A DNA stretch of 64,000 nucleotides from Desulfovibrio ferrophilus. GTDB taxonomy: Bacteria > Desulfobacterota > Desulfovibrionia > Desulfovibrionales > Desulfovibrionaceae. Of the stretch, positions 57,230 through 64,000 are shown piece by piece. The notes beneath the pieces are model-generated. The model searched no databases. It was given only the letters and a program-made list of their open reading frames with translations, and was not told where the DNA came from. Each line of letters starts with the position of its first letter. The stretch's first letter is position 1. The position numbers were made by a program, and so were the translations under genes. Location: the NCBI RefSeq assembly GCF_003966735.1, contig NZ_AP017378.1:3182905-3246904 (forward strand). Reading direction: 5' to 3'.

Positions 57230-58213
57230 CTACTCCGGCTTGAGACCCAGGCGTTTCAGATCGTCCAAATCCGAGGCCGCGGCTTCGCCCCTGGTGGTCA
57301 GATAGTCACCGATCATCAGTCCACTGGCTCCGCAGGTCAGGGCCTCGGCCTTGCGCGAGCCGAAGACCGCCGGGCGCCCCCCACAAATGCGGATATGCTG
57401 TTGTGGCAGGATGAAGCGCAAGAGAGCCACGATGCGGATGGCTTCTTCGGGCAGCATGATGTCGCGTTTCCCGTAGGGAGTGCCGGGAATGGGGGTCAGG
57501 AAATTCACGGGTATGGAGTCCACCCCCAGGCTGCGCAGTTCCAGAGCCAATTCCACGCGGTGGTCCCAGTTCTCGCCCAGGCCGAATAGTCCTCCGCAGC
57601 AGACGTAGAGGTCTGCCTCCATGGCGGCACGGACGGTGGCGACGTCCTCGTCGTAGGCGTGGGTGGTGCAGACCTCGGGGAAAAAGCTGCGCGCGGTCTC
57701 CAGATTGTGATGATAGGCCTGCAGGCCTGCGGCTTTCATGGCCTGGAGTTGCTCGGGGTGCAGAATGCCCACCGAGGCATCGGCGGCCAGGCCCAAGGTT
57801 CTGATGCCGTTGATGGCTTTCAGCAACTGCTCGAAATCGTCGCCAGTCAGCCCCTTGCCGCTGGTGACCACGGCGAATCGGCTGGCTCCGGCCTCGCGCA
57901 TGGCTCGAGCTGCAGCCAGAATTTTGTCCACGTCGATGAAGGGGTATTCATCGCATTGCGTATCGTGGTGCGAGGACTGCGCGCAGAATTTGCAGTTTTC
58001 GGAGCAGCGGCCCGATTTTGCGTTGACGATGGAACACAGGCTCATGACTCCGGGAAAATGGCTTTCCTTGAGGCGCAGGGCGGCTGCGGCCAGTGCGGAA
58101 AGGTCATCCCCCTGGGCAGAACTCACGCGCTTGCCCAGGTCGTAGGCTTCCTGATCACTCAGGGGAGTGCCGCCGAGGATGCGTTCGGCCAGATTCTGGA
58201 AAAATTCACTCAT
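57230..58213 (-). CDS. bioB: Biotin synthase
   Basis: Radical SAM enzyme inserting sulfur into dethiobiotin, 327 residues. The 4Fe-4S motif is CSENCKFCAQS, with the [2Fe-2S] ligand region YHHNLETARSFFPEVCTTH and the C-terminal CGGRPAVFG and GASGLMIGDYLTT. The start at 58213 follows GGAAGGA. It overlaps the upstream Cdd1-like gene by 4 nt. No other bio genes are in the window. Confidence 0.96.
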   Translation of the reverse strand: MSEFFQNLAERILGGTPLSDQEAYDLGKRVSSAQGDDLSALAAAALRLKESHFPGVMSLCSIVNAKSGRCSENCKFCAQSSHHDTQCDEYPFIDVDKILAAARAMREAGASRFAVVTSGKGLTGDDFEQLLKAINGIRTLGLAADASVGILHPEQLQAMKAAGLQAYHHNLETARSFFPEVCTTHAYDEDVATVRAAMEADLYVCCGGLFGLGENWDHRVELALELRSLGVDSIPVNFLTPIPGTPYGKRDIMLPEEAIRIVALLRFILPQQHIRICGGRPAVFGSRKAEALTCGASGLMIGDYLTTRGEAAASDLDDLKRLGLKPE

Positions 58214-58479
58214 GACTGGTCCTTCCAGTTCCACCACTTGAGGCGTGCGGGGTCGTGTTGTGTCTCGCTGGCAAAATAGACAGCGCAGCGGAAGACATAC
58301 AGTACGCAGCGGTCCACGTGACAACCTTCAAGCTCCATCAAGCGATCGTACATGGCTTGGGGGTCCTGATCGGCAAGGGCGCTGACGGAGGTGAATCCCA
58401 GGCGGTAGAGATCTTCGGACAGGCTTGGGCCTACCCCGGGAATGCGTTTCAGGTTGCGGATGGATTCGGTTTTGCTCAT
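58210..58479 (-). CDS. Cdd1-like helix-hairpin-helix protein
   Basis: Protein of 89 residues. Helix-hairpin-helix segment LKRIPGVGPSLSEDLYRLGFTSVSALADQDPQAMYDRL followed by CHVDRCVLYVFRCAVYFA, the pattern of the Cdd1 ('pathogenicity locus') family; a DNA or RNA contact is possible, function unproven. Start 58479 is the ATG before the conserved region. No strong Shine-Dalgarno is seen. Overlap with bioB suggests co-translation. Confidence 0.82.
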   Translation of the reverse strand: MSKTESIRNLKRIPGVGPSLSEDLYRLGFTSVSALADQDPQAMYDRLMELEGCHVDRCVLYVFRCAVYFASETQHDPARLKWWNWKDQS

Positions 58480-58594
58480 GGGGGGGATGTAGCGTGAAGG
58501 CGGTGGAAAGGGAAGGGCTGTGCGTTGCTGCAATCAGGGCTGTGAGCCTGCAATCGCAGTTCGGGAGATATGGTCGTGGCCCGGTCCGGGGCGA

Positions 58595-59554
58595 TCAGTA
58601 CAGGTGGCAGGCCGTGAAGTGCTCGGGACGTACTTCCTTCCACTGTGGGGGCTGGGTCGAGCATGCGGGCATGGCTTCGGGGCAGCGGGGATGGAAGGGA
58701 CACCCTCCGGGCGGGTTGATGGGGCTCGGTGGGTCGCCCTGGACATGCAGTTGGATGCGTTCTCCCTGGGGATCGGGCTTGGGAATGGCTCCCATCAATG
58801 CCTTGGTATAGGGGTGCAAGGGCTCGCGAAACAGATCCTCGGAATTGGCCAGTTCCATCAGTTTGCCCAGGTACATCACCACCACCCTGTCGCTGATGTG
58901 CCCTACCACGGCCAGGTCATGGGAGATGAAGACATAGGTCAGGCCGAGTTTGTTTTGCAGTTCACCCAACAGGTTGACCACCTGGGCCTGGATGGAAACA
59001 TCCAGAGCAGAGACGGGTTCATCGCAGACCACGCAATCCGGATTCAGGGCCAAGGCTCGTGCAATGGCCACACGCTGGCGTTGGCCACCGGAAAATTCAT
59101 GCGGATAGCGCGTGACCTGTTCGGGACGCAGACCGACCCAGGACAGAAGCTCCAAAACTCGCTCTTTGCGCTCGGCGGCGGGCATCCCGTGGATTTTCAG
59201 AGGTTCACCAATGGTGGCTCCGATGTTGCGCCGGGGGTTCAGAGACGAGAATGGATCCTGAAAAACCATCTGGATGTTTTTGGGGTAGCTACGCAGGAAC
59301 TCGCCCGGAGCGTTCCAGATGTCCATGCCTTCCAGGGTGATGGAGCCGGAGGTGGGGCGTTCAAGGCGTAGCAACAGGCGCGCCAAAGTGGATTTTCCAC
59401 AGCCGGATTCACCCACCAGTCCAAGGGTTTCACCACGCATTACATCGAGGTTCACTCCGTCCACGGCGTGGACAACGGCCTTGTCGATGCCCATGACTCC
59501 GCCGGAGACGGGGTAATGCTTCTTGAGGTTACGGATGCTGATGAAGGTCTCTAT
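58595..59554 (-). CDS. oppF: OppF/DppF-type peptide ABC transporter ATPase (probable ATA start)
   Basis: ABC ATPase with Walker [11 protein letters not shown]-loop [13 protein letters not shown], signature [15 protein letters not shown], Walker [12 protein letters not shown], and the oligopeptide C-terminal cysteine motif [14 protein letters not shown]. The first standard start (ATG 59494) would remove the family's N-terminal strand. Upstream in frame the sequence reads [20 protein letters not shown], typical OppF, back to an ATA at 59552-59554 with AGGAG 8 nt before it. No ATG, GTG or TTG occurs in that stretch. The start at ATA is inference; 319 residues result. No permease, OppD or binding-protein gene of this transporter is adjacent. 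Confidence 0.82.
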   Translation of the reverse strand: METFISIRNLKKHYPVSGGVMGIDKAVVHAVDGVNLDVMRGETLGLVGESGCGKSTLARLLLRLERPTSGSITLEGMDIWNAPGEFLRSYPKNIQMVFQDPFSSLNPRRNIGATIGEPLKIHGMPAAERKERVLELLSWVGLRPEQVTRYPHEFSGGQRQRVAIARALALNPDCVVCDEPVSALDVSIQAQVVNLLGELQNKLGLTYVFISHDLAVVGHISDRVVVMYLGKLMELANSEDLFREPLHPYTKALMGAIPKPDPQGERIQLHVQGDPPSPINPPGGCPFHPRCPEAMPACSTQPPQWKEVRPEHFTACHLY

Positions 59555-59755
59555 GGCTTTTGCTCCTGTTGATGTCGCTGCTTTGTATAACGCAAGGCGC
59601 GGCCAGGGGAAAGGGGTTGATTCTTGATGATTCGATCCGGTGGCAACCCGGATGGAAGAAATTCATCATTGTGCAAGGGGTCCTTGCAATCATCAGCAGA
59701 CGTCGAGTAGGGTCGCGACTCGTTGTGGGCTATTGCCCTGTATAAGGAGAACCGT

Positions 59756-60514
59756 ATGATTAAAAGATTGGCATGTATCTATTTGTTTTCATTTGTCATA
59801 CTGATGTCTATGGCGGCCGGGGCGCAGGATTTGCACGTCGTGACCGAAGACTATGCTCCTTACAATTATTCGGAAAATGGTGAGATTGTCGGCTTCTCGA
59901 CAGAGGTTCTGCGGGCGATACTGAAGCGAGCCGAGGTTGGCTATCAGATTGAGATGTTGCCTTGGGCGCGAGCCTATCGCATTGCCCAGGGTGCCAAGGG
60001 TGTACTCATCTATTCCATGGCACGAACTCCAGAGCGGGAGAATCAATTCCATTGGGTGGGCCCTCTGGCGCCACGCAGTGTGCATCTGTTTCGTCTGGCG
60101 ACCCGCAGGGATATTGCTCCGAAAACTGATGCCGAGTTGACGGGCTACAGGATGGGGGTTGTCCGGGCGGATGCCACAGAGGCGTTGGCGCTTGGGTGGG
60201 GGTTTGTCCCCGACAAGAATCTGATGGTGGCCAAGGATATTGCTCAGCTGCTGCGATTGCTCGATGCCGGGCGAATCGATGTTGTGCCAGCCAACCCATT
60301 GATGTTTCAGCATGACCTCAAACGCGATGGTCGCAATGCTGCTGACTATCCATCCTGCTATTCAGTGAACTTTGATGATGGATATTATTTAGGTATCAGT
60401 CGAGGCAGCAATCCCCGATTGATAGAGCGGATTCGCAAGGCGTTTGATGCTCTTTCCAAAGAAGGGGTGCTGGACCAGATCCGCAGCCGTTATGAAGGGT
60501 TGATGTTTAAGTAA
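59756..60514 (+). CDS. Periplasmic solute-binding protein, family 3
   Basis: Protein of 252 residues with a signal peptide (cut near AAGA-QD). The mature part is a bacterial family-3 binding domain: LHVVTEDYAPYNYSENGEIVGFSTEVLRAIL, then LPWARAYRIAQ and a C-terminal IRKAFDALSKEGVLDQIRSRYEG. These bind amino acids or similar small ligands. No permease genes adjoin, so it may act alone or with a distant system. Start 59756 follows AAGGAGA. Confidence 0.88.
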   Translation: MIKRLACIYLFSFVILMSMAAGAQDLHVVTEDYAPYNYSENGEIVGFSTEVLRAILKRAEVGYQIEMLPWARAYRIAQGAKGVLIYSMARTPERENQFHWVGPLAPRSVHLFRLATRRDIAPKTDAELTGYRMGVVRADATEALALGWGFVPDKNLMVAKDIAQLLRLLDAGRIDVVPANPLMFQHDLKRDGRNAADYPSCYSVNFDDGYYLGISRGSNPRLIERIRKAFDALSKEGVLDQIRSRYEGLMFK

Positions 60515-60552
60515 CCATTATCCCGTTTTTTTGTTCTTCCCGCCAGCGCAGG

Positions 60553-60942
60553 CTATTGTTCTTTGTTCAGCTCGTGTTCCAGCACAATGATGGGAATGGC
60601 GAAGAGCAGATACGGCAGGAAGTCCAGCCCGATCTGAAAGATGCTGGTGTCCCCAGCCATGGTTGCCACGCCCAGCACATCCCCGAAATTCTTGAGCAAC
60701 ACATAGAATGCACCCATGGTCAACGTGCCCTGGTAAGTCATGCGCCATTGCCCGGGGGCAAAGCGGATGAAGATCCGGCCCCAGGCCAGTTGCAGGCAAC
60801 CCATCAGACACAGGGTGAACAGAACCACCGTGCCGATACTCTTGAGGACGAACAGGGGGTGGCTTGCATAGGCCAGACTCCAGAGATCGGTAAATGAGGT
60901 GGTGAGCCAGAGTACGGCAAGCAGGATGGAATAGGGCTTCAT
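60553..60942 (-). CDS. Small integral membrane protein, 129 residues
   Basis: Not recognised. Four predicted TM segments; the start at 60942 follows AAAGGAC, while a frame back to 61005 lacks a site and runs into the exonuclease end. It is 44 nt downstream of the exonuclease gene on the same strand. Confidence 0.75.
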   Translation of the reverse strand: MKPYSILLAVLWLTTSFTDLWSLAYASHPLFVLKSIGTVVLFTLCLMGCLQLAWGRIFIRFAPGQWRMTYQGTLTMGAFYVLLKNFGDVLGVATMAGDTSIFQIGLDFLPYLLFAIPIIVLEHELNKEQ

Positions 60943-60986
60943 ATAGTGTCCTTTTTTAGTGTTGTAGCATGGATTCCAGCGCTTTA

Positions 60987-61724
60987 CTAAAAGTACCAGC
61001 GCCAACTACGTCCCGCGAGATAGAGATCCCGCAACGTCTTGATGCCACCACTTCGCAGTTTCTTGACAAGAAATAGAAACAGGTAGGCCGTCTGCATGGC
61101 ATCGTACAAGGCATTGTGCTGATTGAACGACGGCAGGCCGTAGCGGTTCGAGAGGTCGTACAATTGGTAGGACACCTGGCCGTCGAACTGGTCGTAGTAA
61201 TTTTCCCATAACTCCTGCTGGTAGATCTGGGACAGACGCATGGTGTCGATGCACGGGGTGGAAAGCTTGCCGCCCAGAATGTCCGTGCCTGCCCGATTCA
61301 GAAAGCTCATATCCAGTCCGATATTGTGCCCCACAATCAATGAGTGGCCGCAGAAATTCATGAACTCCGGGAAGATCGTGCGGAGCCTGGGTGCGTCTTT
61401 GAGCATCTCTGGGGTGATGCGGTGGATCATGGTGGAGAGCTTGGGCAACTCGCCTTTGGGCGCCACCAGAGAGTAGTACGAGTTTGCCGTGATGGAGAGA
61501 TTCTTGATGCGCACCGCGCCGATGGAAACGATCTCGTCGGTGCGGGACGACAGGCCGGTCAACTCGGTGTCCACCACGCAGAATTCGTAATCGGCCAAGG
61601 GGCGATCCTGATCGAAATCACTAAAGTACTCGGCGTTTTCGCGTAGGACTGGATTTTCGGGTGGATGCCGAAACAGACCCAGAGCCCTGTCGATGAACGA
61701 TGGTGTTGTGGCTGCGGCGATCAT
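60987..61724 (-). CDS. DnaQ-like 3'-5' exonuclease
   Basis: Protein of 245 residues. The DEDDh catalytic set is visible: Asp52 and Glu54 (VVDTELTG), Asp138 (GHNIGLDMSFL), His203 and Asp208 (HNALYDAMQTA). Resembles PolC/DnaQ-type proofreading exonucleases. It is directly downstream of the cNMP/CBS/DUF294 gene, a pairing seen in many proteobacteria, so they may act together. Confidence 0.92.
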   Translation of the reverse strand: MIAAATTPSFIDRALGLFRHPPENPVLRENAEYFSDFDQDRPLADYEFCVVDTELTGLSSRTDEIVSIGAVRIKNLSITANSYYSLVAPKGELPKLSTMIHRITPEMLKDAPRLRTIFPEFMNFCGHSLIVGHNIGLDMSFLNRAGTDILGGKLSTPCIDTMRLSQIYQQELWENYYDQFDGQVSYQLYDLSNRYGLPSFNQHNALYDAMQTAYLFLFLVKKLRSGGIKTLRDLYLAGRSWRWYF

Positions 61725-61792
61725 GACTATTTTCCCGTGCTCCCCGTTATTATTGTGTAGGCAGTTCAGGATGGATCGAGAACAAGGCGCAA

Positions 61793-61845
61793 GGAACCAA
61801 CGAGGCCGAAGTGGATTTGGTCATCTCTGCGGAGTTGTTGGTTCC
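61793..61845. repeat. Inverted repeat in the exonuclease-DUF294 gap
   Basis: GGAACCAAC (61793-61801) pairs with GTTGGTTCC (61837-61845), 35 nt apart, without T tract. Possibly a repetitive extragenic palindrome. Confidence 0.4.
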
Positions 61846-61878
61846 GAAGCAACACAGTAATCGACCCATGATAATCTG

Positions 61879-63807
61879 CTACCCGACGTTGAGGCGAAAC
61901 ACGTCCTTGGTGAAGGACTGCAATCCGCCGATGACCCCGAAGGCTTCCTTGAGGGTCTGTTTTTCAAGATCGGACAGGTCGGCCGGATTGACGTGGTTGT
62001 CCGGTTGTTGCCCGTTGTTGATCTGCGTCATCTGGTGCACGAGCCTGAGTTGCATCAGGAATTCATACGCTTCCACTGCTTCCACGATGAGGTCCGGGGC
62101 CACGTGTCCGCGTTCCTTGAGCAGCTCCAGGCGATCCAGGGTGTTGGTCTCAGTGATCTTGTGCTTCAGGGCAAAGAGTCGCCCGAAATCCACAAAGGGC
62201 ACCAGCCCGCTCTTTTTCAGGTCCAGACGGTCTTTGTGTTCGCCGTTTTTCTCAACGATGAATCCTCGGAAAAAAGAGAGTGGGGTCCGGGCGGTCATGC
62301 AATCCTTGGCCAGATAACGCAGGAATACACTTTCTCGTGCGGCGTGCAGAGTCACGTGCTTGCGCAGGGATTGGCCCAGGGAAAGTTGTCCGTAACCGGG
62401 CCGGAAATCGAAAAAGATGGTGGCATTCAGAACTTCTGCCGGCTCGGGGCGCAGGATCATGCGTTCGAAGTAGTCGCGGCAGATGGTGAAGGGCTGCCGC
62501 CATTTGGGGTTGGAGGCCATCATCTCGCCCGGGCACAGGGGATAGCCGCATTGCACCAGGTGCGCGATGGCGGCTTCGGTGAAGCGTGCGAAGTAGTCCT
62601 TGGCTGCTCGTGCTTCGTCCTCGCCCACGGGATCCCGATAGACCAGCGCGTTGTCCTGATCCGTATGGAAGGTCTGTTCCTTGCGGCCTTCGGAACCCAT
62701 CAGGATCCAGCAGAAGGGCACGGGCGGTGGTCCCATTTCGTCCTGAAGCATGTTCAAAAGTTTTTCCAGAATCAGATCGTTCATGACCGTGATCATGCGC
62801 GTGATGTTTCCGGCCTTGGCTCCTTCCTCGATGAGGCTGCCCACGGTGACAGGCACCTTTTGTGAAAGGGGGTACAGTCCCGCGATGTCGCGTACGGTCA
62901 TGATTTCGCGGAACAGGGAGACGGGTGAGCGGCCCTGGATGAGCATGATGTCGTGGGAGGTGATCATGCCCTGTACCTCGCCGTGGCGGGTGACGGCCAA
63001 GTGATGAATCTGAGCGCTCATCATCTTGAGCAAGGCATCGAAGCAGGGCTCGCGATGCGGGACCGTGGCCAAGGGGGAACTCATGATGAATTCCACAGGG
63101 GCGTCGGTGGATTCACCTTCGGCCACGGCGCGCCGAAGGTCCTTGTCCGTGACGATGCCAGTAGCTTCGCCACTGGGGTCAGTCACCAGTAGCGAGCCGA
63201 TGTTCTTGTTGTTCATGATCTGTGCTGCTTCGCGGATGCTGCGACCATTGGCGATCATCATGGGCGCACGCTTGACGATGTCTCCCACGCGTGATGCGAA
63301 CAGATACAGGGGGCTTGTGGCGCAGAGGTCCGCGTGTTGCCTTCTCAGTTCCGAGAAGGCCTTGGCAATATAGCTCTCGGAAAAACTGTGCAGATAATAT
63401 TGGGCAAGAGCCGGATGTGCGGCCACGACCTTGCGGAATAATACCGCTGGAATCTTGAAGCAGAAGGTGTCCTCGATGGTCTCGGCAGACAAACTGGCCG
63501 GTGCGTCGCGGATGGCGCCCAATGCTCCCACGGCCTGGCCTTCGCCCCGGTAGTCGATGGGTTTTTCCTCGCCTTGATCCTGAATGAGGGTCAGCTTGAT
63601 TGCGCCGCTGCGCACCACGAGGACATCCTCGATGATGGTTTCATTCTGGGTCAGCAGGCGGGTGCCCTTGGGGTAGAAGTCGATGGCGCATTCTGAGGCC
63701 AATGCGTTCAGCTCGGCTTCGGGCAGATCTGAAAAAGGAAGCGTCTTTTCCAGAAATGGAACCAGCTCTGCCGCTTGTGCGGTGAAGACGTCGCTGCTGT
63801 TGACCAT
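61879..63807 (-). CDS. cNMP-binding / CBS / DUF294 nucleotidyltransferase-like signalling protein
   Basis: Protein of 642 residues. In order: cyclic-nucleotide-binding domain (about 15-140), two CBS domains (about 175-290), a DUF294 nucleotidyltransferase-like domain with GSEGRKEQTFHTDQDNAL (371-388), and a DUF294 C-terminal helical domain. The GS and TDQD elements keep the usual metal-binding form. The enzymatic activity of the family is unknown. First gene of a unit with the exonuclease. Confidence 0.92.
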   Translation of the reverse strand: MVNSSDVFTAQAAELVPFLEKTLPFSDLPEAELNALASECAIDFYPKGTRLLTQNETIIEDVLVVRSGAIKLTLIQDQGEEKPIDYRGEGQAVGALGAIRDAPASLSAETIEDTFCFKIPAVLFRKVVAAHPALAQYYLHSFSESYIAKAFSELRRQHADLCATSPLYLFASRVGDIVKRAPMMIANGRSIREAAQIMNNKNIGSLLVTDPSGEATGIVTDKDLRRAVAEGESTDAPVEFIMSSPLATVPHREPCFDALLKMMSAQIHHLAVTRHGEVQGMITSHDIMLIQGRSPVSLFREIMTVRDIAGLYPLSQKVPVTVGSLIEEGAKAGNITRMITVMNDLILEKLLNMLQDEMGPPPVPFCWILMGSEGRKEQTFHTDQDNALVYRDPVGEDEARAAKDYFARFTEAAIAHLVQCGYPLCPGEMMASNPKWRQPFTICRDYFERMILRPEPAEVLNATIFFDFRPGYGQLSLGQSLRKHVTLHAARESVFLRYLAKDCMTARTPLSFFRGFIVEKNGEHKDRLDLKKSGLVPFVDFGRLFALKHKITETNTLDRLELLKERGHVAPDLIVEAVEAYEFLMQLRLVHQMTQINNGQQPDNHVNPADLSDLEKQTLKEAFGVIGGLQSFTKDVFRLNVG

Positions 63808-63830
63808 GATTCTCCGCCCGGTTTGTTGTT

Positions 63831-63875
63831 CCAGTACGGGGCGTGTCTTTCACGCCCCGTACTGGTTTTTGTTTG
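63831..63875 (+). terminator. Strong plus-strand terminator with no plus-strand gene before it
   Basis: CCAGTACGGGGCGTG (63831-63845) pairs perfectly with CACGCCCCGTACTGG (63851-63865) around TCTTT, followed by TTTTTGTTTG. It stands 24 nt upstream of the minus-strand gene that starts at 63807. No plus-strand coding gene precedes it. Confidence 0.75.
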
Positions 63876-64000
63876 ACTTTCAGTGGTCTCGCATCGCCAA
63901 TCTTTGGCGGATGATGATTTCTCACAAATGGTATTTAAAGCCTCTGCGAATATTACCTTTAACCGAATGTCGTTCAGAATCCAGGCTGGGTCGGCGCAAG

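Overview
The window looks like a chromosomal segment of a sulfate-reducing deltaproteobacterium of the Desulfovibrio/Pseudodesulfovibrio type. The evidence is a periplasmic tetraheme cytochrome c3 with the CX2CH/CX4CH pattern, a second tetraheme cytochrome beside a chemoreceptor that carries a haem motif, futalosine-pathway menaquinone genes, a siroheme-decarboxylase-type protein beside hemL, anaerobic cobalamin genes, and an F1Fo operon with b and b' subunits but no a and c genes. Codon third positions are mostly G/C. No rRNA, tRNA, insertion sequence, prophage or CRISPR array was recognised.

Layout. 1-7000: haem chemoreceptor plus cytochrome, rny, a 6S RNA, zapA, a zapB-like gene and glmU. 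7000-19000: one long minus-strand block in transcription order mreB-mreC-mreD-mrdA-rodA-bactofilin-atpF'-atpF-atpH-atpA-atpG-atpD-atpC, so cell shape and ATP synthesis share a neighbourhood. 19000-26800: small unrelated genes (radical SAM, alkyltransferase, lipoprotein, rhodanese, acetate transporter, a cereblon-like CULT-domain protein), then mqnP, tyrS with a short leader reading frame, and a methyltransferase. 26800-41000: purL, an HDOD-PAS-GGDEF protein, and a menaquinone block (polyprenyl synthase, mqnD, mqnB) preceded by a probable selenoprotein gene and a nucleotide-sugar dehydrogenase. A menG whose product has a histone-H1-like lysine-rich tail follows, then a strongly acidic repeat protein and cytochrome c3.

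41000-52000: cobalamin and haem genes (cbiH, cbiG, hemL, an ahb-type gene, cbiET, cbiD, cbiA) interrupted by gpsA, an MFS exporter, a PD-(D/E)XK-like protein and yjbQ. 52000-64000: accessory genes, including an orphan 812-residue metallo-beta-lactamase-fold protein, an AraC/GyrI regulator, two PH-like membrane proteins, bioB, a lone OppF-type ATPase, a periplasmic binding protein, and an exonuclease next to a cNMP/CBS/DUF294 protein.

The functional links are respiration (cytochromes, menaquinone, ATP synthase), tetrapyrrole supply (glutamate-1-semialdehyde to siroheme-derived haem and cobalamin) and cell shape. The most unusual items are the in-frame UGA gene at 35186-35410 with a SECIS-like hairpin and TusA-like spacing, the MenG lysine-rich tail beside an acidic repeat protein, the bacterial CULT protein, the large orphan MBL protein, and two genes (mreC and the oppF-like gene) whose reading frames seem to begin at ATT and ATA.
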